Translations under genes and position numbers: made by a program | Shown: piece by piece, positions 25,079 to 34,329 of the stretch | How positions within the stretch are numbered: the first letter of the stretch is position 1 | Layout: every line of letters begins with the position of its first letter | From: Bacteroidota bacterium | GTDB lineage: Bacteria; Bacteroidota; Bacteroidia; Bacteroidales; VadinHA17 | Reading direction: 5' to 3' | NCBI GenBank assembly: GCA_011049175.1 | Contig: DSCJ01000118.1 | Span: 80,392-114,808 of the forward strand | DNA length: 34,417 nt | Notes under the pieces: generated by a model | The model's database searches: none | Told to the model about the DNA's origin: nothing | What the model saw: only the letters and a program-made list of their open reading frames with translations

Positions 25079-26164
25079 TCAGCCGGAACGACCTTTTTTG
25101 GCATAGATATATATCAGAATGCCTATACCGGCGGCAATAAAGGGAAGACTAAGCCACTGGCCCATATTCAGGGTCAGTTGATCTTCAAAAGGCACCTGGT
25201 TTTCTTTGATAAATTCAATGATGAACCGGGCTCCGAATAGTATGATCAGGAACACACCAAATATCAGAGCGGGCCGGGGATTTCCCTTCCGGCGAAGATA
25301 TATTCCCAGCAGGAAAAAAAAGATGAACAGGTATGCCAGGGCTTCGTAAATATGGGTAGGGTGCCTGGGCAGTGCTTCTACCTGTATGGTGGCAGTAAAA
25401 TAGCGGTCTTCATCCTGTGATATCTGAAACTCGGGCTGGCTTGCCGGAGGCAGGTAAACATTTCTTTCCTTTTGATGATAAGCCCTTTTGAGTATATCCA
25501 CTACCTGCATCTGCATAACAGCTTGCAGTTCTTCCGGATTTCTTGCAGTACGTTTGAACCGGATGTTCATTTCTAGGGGAACGGCCTGAGAATCTTTTAC
25601 CGGTAAGGTATCTGCCGGTTTTTTGTATTGCACCCGGTCGACCTGAGGCAGGGCCTTGACAGGCTCGCTCACATAGCGCGCATAGACAAAACCGGCCCGG
25701 GAACCGGTAGGATGCCCGTATATTTCTGAATTCATCAGGTTTCCCGAGCGAATAAACAGTCCTGCCAGAGCCACTACAATAACCACCCGATCGAGCAGCC
25801 ACCAGTAGGATTTGCCTGTTTTCCGGGCAAAAAGGTACAGGGCAAGCAGAATGCCGATGGCTGCACCATGGCTGGCCAGCCCTCCTTTCCAGATCATCAG
25901 GATTTCAACCGGATGCTTCAGAAAATATTCGGGCTCATAAAAGAAACAGTGACCGAGCCTTGCGCCCACAATGGTTGCTACAGCCATGTAAATGGTCAGC
26001 TTGTCCAGCAGTTCGTTCGGAACGCCTTCCATTCTGAAAAAACGGGCCATGATAAGGTACCCGAAGAAAAAAGCGGAGGCAAACAGCAATCCGTAATACC
26101 TTACGGCAAAATGGCCGATGCTGAATATTTCAGGATCCACATTCCAGATCACGAAGTTTATCAT
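25079..26164 (-). CDS. lgt: Prolipoprotein diacylglyceryl transferase with internal insertion
   Basis: Lgt transfers diacylglycerol from phosphatidylglycerol to the lipobox Cys of prolipoproteins in the inner membrane. The 361-residue protein has the family's membrane helices and motifs SHGAAIG (98-104), RSGNLMNSE (139-147, the Lgt signature region), HPTHIYEA (268-275) and GARFIIEFIKENQ (311-323). About 95 polar residues (165-260) are inserted between the signature and the HPTHIYE motif, in what should be a periplasmic loop, explaining a length some 70 residues above E. coli Lgt. The ATG at 26162-26164 (MINFVIWNVDPEIF) is preferred to a TTG at 26188. The window contains probable Lgt substrates, including the cyclophilin and Ig-like lipoproteins. 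Confidence 0.95.
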   Translation of the reverse strand: MINFVIWNVDPEIFSIGHFAVRYYGLLFASAFFFGYLIMARFFRMEGVPNELLDKLTIYMAVATIVGARLGHCFFYEPEYFLKHPVEILMIWKGGLASHGAAIGILLALYLFARKTGKSYWWLLDRVVIVVALAGLFIRSGNLMNSEIYGHPTGSRAGFVYARYVSEPVKALPQVDRVQYKKPADTLPVKDSQAVPLEMNIRFKRTARNPEELQAVMQMQVVDILKRAYHQKERNVYLPPASQPEFQISQDEDRYFTATIQVEALPRHPTHIYEALAYLFIFFFLLGIYLRRKGNPRPALIFGVFLIILFGARFIIEFIKENQVPFEDQLTLNMGQWLSLPFIAAGIGILIYIYAKKGRSG

Positions 26165-26209
26165 GATGAACGGGGCTTTGTTGGCCAAAACTACTAAAAT
26201 AATGTTACA

Positions 26210-26242
26210 TTGTCGTTAATCGCTCCAAACTTTGTAAGTTTG
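26210..26242 (+). promoter_or_regulatory. Candidate promoter of the Ig-like lipoprotein gene
   Basis: TTG at 26210-26212 and TAAGTTTG at 26235-26242, a full match to TAnnTTTG, are separated by 22 bp. The -7 box lies only 5 bp from the ATG at 26248, so that ATG would be nearly leaderless; a GTG at 26263 would leave a short leader. Confidence 0.4.
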
Positions 26243-26247
26243 CATCC

Positions 26248-28056
26248 ATGCAGGAATGTTTCGTGAAACCGGTTATACGGCAGCTGATGTTGTTGCTATG
26301 CCTGCTCCCTTTGGTTATAAATTTCAATCGGTGTGCCAAAGTGGTGGCTCCTACCGGAGGGGATAAAGACACCATCCCTCCCGTGGTCACATCCTGTTCG
26401 CCACCCAACTATTCTACTGAGTTCAGCAGCCAGGTGATCGATATTGGCTTTGACGAGTTTATCCAGCTGAGGGATGTAAACCAGAAGCTCATCGTTTCTC
26501 CTCCCATGAAACAAAAACCCGACGTGCAGATCCGGGGAAAAGGGATCCGGATCAGGATACACGACGAACTATTGCCGAATTCCACCTATACGCTTAATTT
26601 CAATGATGCCATTGTGGATAACAACGAGGGCAATCCCCTGGAAGGTTTCGAATATGTGTTTTCTACCGGCCGGGAACTGGATTCCCTGCAGATAAGAGGC
26701 ACCCTGGTCAATGCCCTGACCCTTCAGCCCGAGGAAGGAGTCTATGCCATGCTGTACATGAACCTTCGTGATTCGGCTCCGTACCTGCAGGTACCTTATT
26801 ATGTGGGGAAAACCAATAAAAACGGGGAATTCACCATCAGTCATATCCGGGCCGATACATTCCGCCTGTTTGCCCTGAAGGACATGAACATGAACTATTT
26901 ATTCGATCAGGCCAATGAAGCCATTGGTTTTCTTGACAGCCTGATCGTTCTCCCGGCAGAAGGAGATATACGGCCCGATACGCTGGCTTCTGATTTGGGA
27001 ATGATTGGCGGGGCCGGCATCCGGGTTCCGTTCTTCAGGCTGAAAATGTTCACGGAGGAAAGGGAGACGGGACAGTACATATCTTCCTCTTCCCGTGACA
27101 TCAAAAACCGGCTGATGATTGTTTTTGGTGCTCCGTCAGACTCCCTGCCGCGGTGGGGCGAGGTGCCCGGATACATAGCTCCGGGCGATTTCCTGGCCGA
27201 ATGGAATCCCCGGAAAGACACCCTGTTTCTGTGGATACGCGACAGCCTGCTGATGAACAGCGAAATGATCAGGCTGCCGCTGGAATATCTGGCCACTGAT
27301 TCCACCGGGGAAAATCTGTGGGTAACCGATACCCTCAGTTTCAGATATGCATCGCCGGGACGGGCGGGGAGGGATAACCTGCCGGATGAAGGAAGCGGTC
27401 TGCCGGCATTCGCACTGACACCCGTTACAAGAAACAAATCCCAGCTTGATCTGAACAGGCCCGTGGTTCTGGAAGGAAATTTTCCCGTAACCGCTACAGA
27501 TACCTCCCGCATCAGCCTGAAAATGGAAATCGACAGCCTCCAGCAGGATGTTCCCTATACATTGACCCGGGACTCCCTGCGAACGAGGAGATTTCTGGTT
27601 ACCGCCGCCTGGGAACCCGAAACGAAATACAGATTGAACGTTCTGCCCGGAGCGTTTACCGGATACCTTGGGAATAGTCACGATACGCTCAAACTGGAGT
27701 ACACTACCCGTAAAGCCGATTATTACGGGAACCTGTATCTGAATGTAACGGGTGTGGAGGGTCAGGTCATTGTGCAGATGCTTGGGTCCTCCGAAGAGGT
27801 GTTGCAGGAAAAAGCCATTGCATCGGATACTTATCTGGAATTTGAATATCTGCACCCGGGTAAGGTCATATTCAGGGCGATCGATGACCGGAACGGTAAC
27901 GGGGAATGGGATACCGGTCATTATCTGCAGAAGATACAACCCGAAAGGGTGCATTATTACCCCGAGGAAGTCAATGTGAGGGCGAACTGGGATATTGAAC
28001 TGAACTGGGACATCGATTTCGAAGTGGAAACGGTGCCTGCTCAGGCTGTGCGATAA
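26248..28056 (+). CDS. Ig-like (SbsA-type) surface or periplasmic lipoprotein
   Basis: A 602-residue predicted lipoprotein. The leader ends in NFNRC (Cys29) followed by AKVVAPTGGDKDTIPP, the hallmark opening of Bacteroidota SbsA Ig-like proteins. An Ig-like domain covers about 42-135 (IDIGFDEFIQL, LPNSTYTLNFNDAIVDNNEG), followed by carboxypeptidase-regulatory-like beta repeats (about 140-235; TLVNALTLQPEEGVYAML, ISHIRADTFRLFALKD) and more beta domains ending with a DDRNGNGEWDTGHYL segment that may bind calcium. The role is probably structural or adhesive on the outer membrane. The start is uncertain: the ATG at 26248 lies very close to a candidate -7 box, and a GTG at 26263 would begin a more typical leader (KPVIRQLMLLLCLLP). 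Confidence 0.85.
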   Translation: MQECFVKPVIRQLMLLLCLLPLVINFNRCAKVVAPTGGDKDTIPPVVTSCSPPNYSTEFSSQVIDIGFDEFIQLRDVNQKLIVSPPMKQKPDVQIRGKGIRIRIHDELLPNSTYTLNFNDAIVDNNEGNPLEGFEYVFSTGRELDSLQIRGTLVNALTLQPEEGVYAMLYMNLRDSAPYLQVPYYVGKTNKNGEFTISHIRADTFRLFALKDMNMNYLFDQANEAIGFLDSLIVLPAEGDIRPDTLASDLGMIGGAGIRVPFFRLKMFTEERETGQYISSSSRDIKNRLMIVFGAPSDSLPRWGEVPGYIAPGDFLAEWNPRKDTLFLWIRDSLLMNSEMIRLPLEYLATDSTGENLWVTDTLSFRYASPGRAGRDNLPDEGSGLPAFALTPVTRNKSQLDLNRPVVLEGNFPVTATDTSRISLKMEIDSLQQDVPYTLTRDSLRTRRFLVTAAWEPETKYRLNVLPGAFTGYLGNSHDTLKLEYTTRKADYYGNLYLNVTGVEGQVIVQMLGSSEEVLQEKAIASDTYLEFEYLHPGKVIFRAIDDRNGNGEWDTGHYLQKIQPERVHYYPEEVNVRANWDIELNWDIDFEVETVPAQAVR

Positions 28057-28137
28057 AGCCGTTTTCCCGGCATGCATTTTTTTTCCGGTGGGAATGTATT
28101 ATCTTTTCAGCTTGTTCTGAAAGGAATCAAAGCAATC

Positions 28138-28554
28138 ATGAGCCAGTTCCTGCTGTTTCTCTTTAAAGTGCTGGTGGCTATTGGATTCATCAGTATATTC
28201 GTGATATCGGTGGTTTTCATACGGCCTCTGCGCATCAACAAGTTGTGGCCTCGTTCCACCATGTTTCTGAAATTTAGTTATCTTTCTTATTTGCTGGTGA
28301 TCCTCGTGTTTTTTTATTATCTTATTTTTCAGGAAAAGGAACTGGTGGATGTGATCGATAACCGGCGGTTTTTTATGTTGCTGGGATGCCTTTTTATTCC
28401 CAATGCGGGGATGCTCGTCAGGCGGAAAATGAAAAAATGGAGAAGCCGGTATAATTACCTGCTGGGCGTCATTCAACTGCTGGTGATCTATTATCTTGCC
28501 TGCCTTTTTGTGATAATCGAAAGTTATACCGGCCCGGTCGCTTATCCTTTATGA
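28138..28554 (+). CDS. Small four-helix membrane protein of unknown function
   Basis: A 138-residue protein with four predicted membrane helices (about 4-28, 42-62, 78-92 and 108-132) joined by basic loops (RPLRINKLW; VRRKMKKWRSRYN). I do not recognise a family or any catalytic residue. The ATG at 28138 (MSQFLLFLFK) is preferred over one at 28072 because the 22 added residues are not membrane-like or conserved-looking and an AGGAA lies upstream. It follows the Ig-like gene by 81 bp and precedes the acyl-CoA synthetase by 61 bp. Confidence 0.65.
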   Translation: MSQFLLFLFKVLVAIGFISIFVISVVFIRPLRINKLWPRSTMFLKFSYLSYLLVILVFFYYLIFQEKELVDVIDNRRFFMLLGCLFIPNAGMLVRRKMKKWRSRYNYLLGVIQLLVIYYLACLFVIIESYTGPVAYPL

Positions 28555-28560
28555 GACAGG

Positions 28561-28593
28561 TTTGTGAAATTTGAAACGCATTGTTTACATTTA
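28561..28593 (+). promoter_or_regulatory. Candidate promoter of the acyl-CoA synthetase/ispD pair
   Basis: TTTG at 28561-28564, a 21-bp spacer and TACATTTA at 28586-28593 (seven of eight matches to TAnnTTTG). The ATG at 28616 follows 22 bp downstream. Confidence 0.45.
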
Positions 28594-28615
28594 ACGTCAC
28601 AAATACAGACACATT

Positions 28616-30265
28616 ATGCTGAAAGAAAACTTTATCGAATACCTGGAGAAGGCGATCAAAAACACCTGGGACGGGAAAGCCTTTTCCGATTATAAAGGCA
28701 AAACCATGACCTACCGGGAAGTGGCCGAACAGATTCTGAAGTTTCATCTTTTCTTTGAAAAGGCAGGCATCAAAAAAGGGGATAAGATTGCCCTGCTGGG
28801 GAAAAATTCGGCCAACTGGGGAGTAACCTATCTTTCCGTTATTACTTACGGAACGGTGATTGTTCCCGTTCTTCCCGATTTCAGGCCCGACGATGTACAC
28901 CACATCGTCAACCATTCCGATTCGGTTTTTCATCTTGCAGCCGACTACCTGTTTGAAAACCTGGATCCTGAAAAAATGCCTGAGGTAAGGGGGATCATGG
29001 CCATTTCCGATTACCGGTTTCTGTTTACGCGCGACAAATCGCTGGAAGAAGCCTGGTCGCGGGTAGACGAAATGTACAGTGAAAAATATCCCGAAGGCAT
29101 TACTGCCGAAACATTCCGGCTGCCGGCCATTTCAAATGCAGAGCTGGGGGTGATCAACTATACTTCGGGGACAACCGGTTTTTCCAAAGGGGTAATGCTC
29201 GACCTGAACACCCTGGCGGCCAATATCCGTTTTGCCCACCGGCACATGGACCTGGATCCGGGCGATACCATAGTGTCTTTTCTTCCCCTGGCGCATACCT
29301 ACGGCTGTGCTTTCGAATTTTTGTTCCCTTTTACCAGGGGATGCCATACCACATTTCTGACCAAAACCCCCTCGCCACAGATCATTACCCAGGCGTTCAG
29401 GGAGATACGCCCGAGGCTGATTTTGTCGGTGCCTCTGGTGGTAGAAAAAATATACAAGAAAAACCTGTTGCCGGTCATCAGCAAGCCCCACATGAAACTA
29501 CTGCTGGCTATTCCCGGCATTAACCGGATCCTTCTGAATAAGATAAAACATAAACTTTCGGAAGTTTTCGGAGGTAACTTCAGGGAACTGGTGATAGGCG
29601 GAGCCGCTTTCAATCACGATGCCGAGAAATTTTTCAGAAAAATGAAATTCCCGTTTACGGTTGGGTACGGCATGACCGAGTGCGGCCCCCTGATCAGCTA
29701 TTCCAGCTGGCAAACCACCAGGCTGGGCTCGTGCGGCAAACCGGTAGATACCCTGGAAGTGACCATTGATTCGGACGATCCTTCGCGGGAAGTGGGTGAG
29801 ATCATTCTGCGTGGAGAGAATGTGATGCTGGGTTACTATAAAAATGAAGAAGCTACCCGGGAGATCATCGACGAGGAAGGGTGGCTGCATACCGGCGACC
29901 TGGGATTAATGGATGAGGATAAGAACCTGTTTATCAAAGGACGCAGCAAAAGCATGCTTCTGGGTCCCAGCGGGCATAACATCTATCCCGAAGAAATTGA
30001 ATCGGTGATTAACAACAAACCGGGGATCAGTGAATCGCTGGTGGTTGATCGCGACGGGAAGATGGTTGCCCTGATATATCCCGACAAGGATTTTATGAAA
30101 GAAAGGGGACTGACCCCGGAAGCCATGCAGTCTCTGCTCGATCAGTACCGGAAAGAAGTAAACGAGGAATTGCCGGGGTTTATGAGGGTGCACCGTTTTG
30201 AACTTCACATGGACGATTTCGAAAAAACCCCCAAGCAAAGCATTAAGAGGTTCCTGTATCAATAA
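28616..30265 (+). CDS. AMP-binding acyl-CoA synthetase-like enzyme
   Basis: A 549-residue member of the acyl/aryl adenylate-forming superfamily, most like long-chain fatty acid-CoA ligases. The ATP-binding P-loop is YTSGTTGFSKG; further motifs are LPLAHTYG, the A5 motif YGMTECGPL, the A7 GWLHTGDLG and the C-terminal hinge region KGRSKSMLLGPSGHNIYPEEIE, with the late catalytic Lys in TPKQSIKRF. It would activate a fatty or other carboxylic acid to an acyl adenylate and then a CoA thioester, in the cytoplasm or at the membrane. ispD follows after 11 bp, so the two are co-transcribed. The true substrate cannot be read from sequence. Confidence 0.92.
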   Translation: MLKENFIEYLEKAIKNTWDGKAFSDYKGKTMTYREVAEQILKFHLFFEKAGIKKGDKIALLGKNSANWGVTYLSVITYGTVIVPVLPDFRPDDVHHIVNHSDSVFHLAADYLFENLDPEKMPEVRGIMAISDYRFLFTRDKSLEEAWSRVDEMYSEKYPEGITAETFRLPAISNAELGVINYTSGTTGFSKGVMLDLNTLAANIRFAHRHMDLDPGDTIVSFLPLAHTYGCAFEFLFPFTRGCHTTFLTKTPSPQIITQAFREIRPRLILSVPLVVEKIYKKNLLPVISKPHMKLLLAIPGINRILLNKIKHKLSEVFGGNFRELVIGGAAFNHDAEKFFRKMKFPFTVGYGMTECGPLISYSSWQTTRLGSCGKPVDTLEVTIDSDDPSREVGEIILRGENVMLGYYKNEEATREIIDEEGWLHTGDLGLMDEDKNLFIKGRSKSMLLGPSGHNIYPEEIESVINNKPGISESLVVDRDGKMVALIYPDKDFMKERGLTPEAMQSLLDQYRKEVNEELPGFMRVHRFELHMDDFEKTPKQSIKRFLYQ

Positions 30266-30276
30266 ACGGAACACCG

Positions 30277-30963
30277 ATGGAAAAAGCGGCGCTGATCGTT
30301 GGTGGCGGAAGCGGTGTCCGCATGGGGAACACCCTCCCAAAGCAATTCATGGAACTGGAAGGAATGCCCATGATCATGCGTTCGGCCCGGGCGTTTGCAG
30401 ATACCTACCCCGACATCCGGCTGATCGTGGTGCTTCCTGCCGGACAGCTGGCGCTGTGGGAAGAACTGATACACCGGTACCGTTTTACTCATCCCGTGGA
30501 ACTGGTGGTGGGCGGATATACCCGCTTTCATAGTGTGAAGAACGGTGTTGGCCTGGTCAGACGCCATGAGGTAGTGGCCGTGCATGATGCAGCCCGGCCT
30601 GTGATCAGCCGCGAATTGATCAGGCGATGTTTCAGGCTGGCCGAAGAGAAAGGAAGTGCCGTACCGGTAATGGAGCCGGTAGATTCGATCAGGGAGATCA
30701 TTCCGGATGGTCATATCCCGGTAAACCGTGAGAACTACCGGCTGGTTCAAACCCCCCAGGTATTCAGGGGCGATTTTCTGATCGAGGCTTACGATACGGA
30801 ATACCAGCCTTTTTATACCGATGATGCGGTGGTGGTGGAAGAGGCCGGATTTGCCATATACCTGACAACCGGTGAGCGTACCAATATCAAGGTAACCTAT
30901 CCGGAAGATTTCCGGCTGGCAGCCTGGATGATCAAACAGGCAGGAAAGGGGAAAAAACCATGA
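30277..30963 (+). CDS. ispD: 2-C-methyl-D-erythritol 4-phosphate cytidylyltransferase
   Basis: IspD couples CTP with methylerythritol 4-phosphate in the non-mevalonate isoprenoid pathway. The 228-residue protein starts with the nucleotide loop LIVGGGSGVRMGNTLPKQF and shows VVGGYTRFHSVKNG, VHDAARPVIS (the metal-binding Asp) and QTPQVFRGDFLIEAY, followed by TDDAVVVEEAG and the GERTNIKVTYPEDF end segment. All core IspD motifs are present and length is normal. A related ribitol-phosphate cytidylyltransferase (TarI) cannot be excluded by eye, but the motifs fit IspD. It is probably co-transcribed with the acyl-CoA synthetase and converges with the ABC transporter gene. Confidence 0.94.
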   Translation: MEKAALIVGGGSGVRMGNTLPKQFMELEGMPMIMRSARAFADTYPDIRLIVVLPAGQLALWEELIHRYRFTHPVELVVGGYTRFHSVKNGVGLVRRHEVVAVHDAARPVISRELIRRCFRLAEEKGSAVPVMEPVDSIREIIPDGHIPVNRENYRLVQTPQVFRGDFLIEAYDTEYQPFYTDDAVVVEEAGFAIYLTTGERTNIKVTYPEDFRLAAWMIKQAGKGKKP

Positions 30964-30994
30964 GACAGAAACCGGTTTCGGGTTTCCGCTATTG

Positions 30995-33900
30995 TCAGGT
31001 TTGCTGCAAAAACCGGACAAGCTTCCGCAGGCTGTCCAGGTAAAGGGTGAGATACAGCAGGCTGGTGGTGAACCAGATAAATATGACATTGAACCAGGGG
31101 GTATGAATCAGCCGGCCGTTGATCATTTTATATGGGGCATAAAAATGTGCCCGCCCGAAATCAGATACAGGCATCATAAAAACGGGATCCATTTTCTGAA
31201 CAAACTCTCCCTGGGTTTGGATGATCTTTGTGGTTTGACGGGTATTTCTGAGAAGATCGGAAAGATAGGTGTTATGGTGTTTCAGCCTGAGGGTGTCGAA
31301 CCCTTCCCGGCCGTATATATGCGTAAGACTGTCGTATTTCTGGTTCCTCACGTTGTTGGCTTTCCGGTATAATTGTTCATAATGACTTTTGGTGTTGTAC
31401 AGGTAGTCCATTACCCGTTCGCTCAGCGACGCATCGAACAGGTCAGGTTGGAGGTATTCTTCCTGTACGAAGGGTTCCAGTCCGGTTCGCCGTGAAAGTT
31501 TGAACAGTTCATTCCTGAGCAGATTGATGTCTTCCCTGATCCATTCTTCATTGGTTTCATGAAATTCCTGATACATAAGAATTTCTTTTACCAGGTTTTC
31601 CAGCCGTGGGAGCAGAAAGGCCGTGTGGTAATTGCTCTCGCTGATCTGCTGATCGGCCTCGTAAAAGATTGATTCGAAGCGGTTATTCCGGAACTGTTCC
31701 ACGGCCATGGCTTCATAAGCCCACCGGGTGGTCATCAGGTCACCGATCACGGGTACGTATTTCCGGTTGGTAATGGCAGGGTGAAGGTCGTCAAAGTGGA
31801 TCATGGCTCCTCCGAAAAGGATCTGGGGAACCATGATCAGGGGAATGAGAATGTAAATGGTTATTACCGAATCGAAAGCCGATGAAATGTTCAATCCCAG
31901 CATGTTGGCAAAGCAGGAAGTGGTGAACAGGATCACCCAGAAGGATAGCCACATATCGTGTATGCCCAGGATCAAATGAGCCGGAATAACAAAGGACAGG
32001 GTTTGAATACCCGAAACGATAAAAAGATAACCGATTTTGGCATTCAGATAAGAGAACCGGCTCAGATTAAGGAATGATTCTCTCTGCAGGATCTTGCGGT
32101 CGCGTATGATTTCTTCCGCACTGACCGTAAGCCCCAGGAAAAGAGCCACTACCACCGACATGAAAAAGAAAACAGGAATATTTTTGTTGCTTCCGAAAAG
32201 GTAAATATCCGTTTCAATGAATTTGGTGAAGTATCCCAGGATGATGGCCAGGAGGGGGGCTTCCAGGAAATTGATCAGCAGGTATTGCCGGTCGGCCAGC
32301 TTGGTGCGAAGGTTTCTGTTGAAAAATATACGGAACTGTTCCAGAAGTCCGGGTATGGAAAACGGACTTTCCGGAAGGGGAGCCTCGGTGGGTTTGGGCA
32401 GGGAGGCTTTCGGCTCTATCCTTTCCTGATATTCCCGGTACCATTCGTGGGGCTTTGTCTTGCGTTCCTGTGTTTCATTTCCGTAATCGTCAATTGTCCT
32501 CGACTCGATAATCTGCAGAATCTGTTCGGGGTTTATGGTTCCGCAGGTGGGGCATTCTCCTTCAGCGGCATTTACCTGGCTGCTGATCTTTTTGAAATAG
32601 TTCACCGCATCCACCGGATTGCCCACGTAAACGGGATAACCCCCTGTGTCGAGAATGATAAGCTGGTCGAACATTTTGAAAATGCCTGAAGAAGGCTGGT
32701 GAATATTCACAAGGACCAGTTTGCCTTTGCGGGCCTGATTTTTCAGCAGCGACATGACCTTGTCGGAATCCATGGAAGAAAGTCCCGAGGTCGGTTCGTC
32801 CACAAACAAAACCGAAGGTTCTCTCATAAGCTCCAGCCCGATGTTCAGTCTTTTTCTCTGTCCTCCGCTGATGAACTTCTTCAGCGGATTCCCTACTTTC
32901 AGATGGGCCACTTCCACCAGGTTCAGATCTTTCAGCATGCTTCTGGTGATGCGGTTAATGTTTTTTTCGCTGAAATCCCTGAAACACAGGCGGGCATTGT
33001 AATAAAGATTTTCGTAAACGGTTAGTTCTTCCACCAGCAGGTCTTCCTGGGGGATATACCCGATAATTCCCTCCAGGGTTTTCCGGTGCCCGTATACATC
33101 GTATCCGTTAATCAGTATCCTGCCTTCATCAGGGGGCAGTGTTCCGTTGAGGATGTTCAGCAAAGTGGATTTTCCGGTACCGCTTCCTCCCATAATACCC
33201 ACCATCTCGCCGGAACCGGCGGTAAAGCTAAACGGATGTATACCGTTTTCACTGTTTTTGAACCGGAAGGAAATGTTTTCCACTGTCAGTCTAACAGGGG
33301 TTTTCAGGCGGTCCTCCATGAAGCGGGAGGCAATTTCGGTAAAATACAGGGAACGAATATTGGGCCCCTTGATAATGGCGCCCCGTTTCATAAAATAACT
33401 GTGCCCGGGAACAATCTTCTGGTTTTCAAGATACAGGTTCAGTTGACCGGTATATTTGAATATGAAGGCATCGATGCTGGATACATACAATAACAGGATC
33501 TGGCCGTAAAGATTTTCCACATACATATGTTTCATCTCCTCTTTCGATGAGGATTTCCTGTTGCGGGTCATGAACCAGGCCAGTTCCTGCGACCATTCCT
33601 TCAACTGGTTGTCAATAGCCAGCAGTTTGTCTTTTTCGATGTGTTCGGTTCCTTTGCCGACAATGAAATGATAGATGTTGTTGTATTCCGATTCTCCGAT
33701 GTTGAAAACCCGTGCCACCGTCCGTGCAAATTCTTCTTCCTCGCGGGTGACTTTTCCGTCTTCATTCACAAATTCCAGCAGGTAAAGGAAAACTTCCATG
33801 CGTTCGTTCCTCAGCAGGCCGTGCTTGATCTGCCTGCATACATTGGTTACCTGAAATGACAGGAGGGATTGCTGGCCGGGATAGGAAGCGGGATCGGCAT

Positions 33901-34093
33901 CACGAAGCTCACGGGTATAAAAATCGATATAATTGTTGTATACTTTCAGGTATTCAATCAGCAGTTCGGTGGTCAGATATCTTTTCAGGAAGGTAGCTAC
34001 GATCTGCCTGCCGCTTTCCGAATCTATCCTCCGGCTGATAACGGCTACCAGGGCAAACAAATGGATCAGGGCATTGAGGACGGATTCATTCAT
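30995..34093 (-). CDS. ABC-2 type exporter with TerB-like N-terminus, single-chain ATPase/permease
   Basis: A 1032-residue transporter. Residues about 1-250 are mostly helical with a TerB-like acidic segment (FVNEDGKVTREEEEFA, 108-123). The ATPase (about 265-500) has Walker A GGSGTGKST (302-310), a Q-loop GYIPQEDL, signature ISGGQRKR (408-415) and Walker B VLFVDEPTSGL (428-438). A linker carries CPTC (514-517). The permease (about 585-1032) has ABC-2/ABCG-type helices around 608-625, 640-658, 690-710, 717-740, 745-765 and 1002-1020, with a large soluble loop at 800-1000. The ABCG-like order (ATPase before permease) suggests dimeric export of a lipid or small hydrophobic compound. ATG 34091-34093 is preferred over a TTG at 34114. 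Confidence 0.92.
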   Translation of the reverse strand: MNESVLNALIHLFALVAVISRRIDSESGRQIVATFLKRYLTTELLIEYLKVYNNYIDFYTRELRDADPASYPGQQSLLSFQVTNVCRQIKHGLLRNERMEVFLYLLEFVNEDGKVTREEEEFARTVARVFNIGESEYNNIYHFIVGKGTEHIEKDKLLAIDNQLKEWSQELAWFMTRNRKSSSKEEMKHMYVENLYGQILLLYVSSIDAFIFKYTGQLNLYLENQKIVPGHSYFMKRGAIIKGPNIRSLYFTEIASRFMEDRLKTPVRLTVENISFRFKNSENGIHPFSFTAGSGEMVGIMGGSGTGKSTLLNILNGTLPPDEGRILINGYDVYGHRKTLEGIIGYIPQEDLLVEELTVYENLYYNARLCFRDFSEKNINRITRSMLKDLNLVEVAHLKVGNPLKKFISGGQRKRLNIGLELMREPSVLFVDEPTSGLSSMDSDKVMSLLKNQARKGKLVLVNIHQPSSGIFKMFDQLIILDTGGYPVYVGNPVDAVNYFKKISSQVNAAEGECPTCGTINPEQILQIIESRTIDDYGNETQERKTKPHEWYREYQERIEPKASLPKPTEAPLPESPFSIPGLLEQFRIFFNRNLRTKLADRQYLLINFLEAPLLAIILGYFTKFIETDIYLFGSNKNIPVFFFMSVVVALFLGLTVSAEEIIRDRKILQRESFLNLSRFSYLNAKIGYLFIVSGIQTLSFVIPAHLILGIHDMWLSFWVILFTTSCFANMLGLNISSAFDSVITIYILIPLIMVPQILFGGAMIHFDDLHPAITNRKYVPVIGDLMTTRWAYEAMAVEQFRNNRFESIFYEADQQISESNYHTAFLLPRLENLVKEILMYQEFHETNEEWIREDINLLRNELFKLSRRTGLEPFVQEEYLQPDLFDASLSERVMDYLYNTKSHYEQLYRKANNVRNQKYDSLTHIYGREGFDTLRLKHHNTYLSDLLRNTRQTTKIIQTQGEFVQKMDPVFMMPVSDFGRAHFYAPYKMINGRLIHTPWFNVIFIWFTTSLLYLTLYLDSLRKLVRFLQQT

Positions 34094-34178
34094 AGGTTGT
34101 ACCCGTTTGCTCAACGAAATTAATAAAATAATCAGGTTCTGCGCGATCTTTATCCTCAGGTAAGCATAAAATGCAGGG

Positions 34179-34209
34179 AAAGGCGGTTTGATTGCCGGAA
34201 CCGCCCTTT
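34179..34209. repeat. Inverted repeat, 10-bp stem with one bulge
   Basis: AAAGGCGGTT (34179-34188) pairs with AACCGCCCTTT (34199-34209) if one C is bulged; the loop is 10 bases. The stem is GC-rich with A/T flanks, the shape of an intrinsic terminator, but no gene reads into it on either strand within the window. Confidence 0.55.
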
Positions 34210-34235
34210 CAATACAACGAACTGTAATGCACCGT

Positions 34236-34263
34236 GGTTTGAAACAAAGAATTTTTTCAAACC
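34236..34263. repeat. Inverted repeat, perfect 9-bp arms
   Basis: GGTTTGAAA (34236-34244) and TTTCAAACC (34255-34263) are perfect complements with a 10-base spacer. It lies about 67 bp upstream of the candidate -7 box of the downstream gene and could be an operator or RNA hairpin. Confidence 0.5.
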
Positions 34264-34329
34264 CATATCCCGTATTGACTGTCCTACGTAGGTTTCTGGC
34301 TTTGTTATGATATAATCAGCAATTATTTG

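Noticed and set aside
27136-28077. 313-codon open frame on the minus strand opposite the Ig-like lipoprotein
   Set aside because: The plus-strand lipoprotein has clear family features; the opposite frame looks like a shadow.
30968-30986. Possible bidirectional terminator (GAAACC...GGTTTC) between ispD and the ABC gene
   Set aside because: The stem is only six pairs, overlaps a self-complementary palindrome and lacks a T-run on either side.
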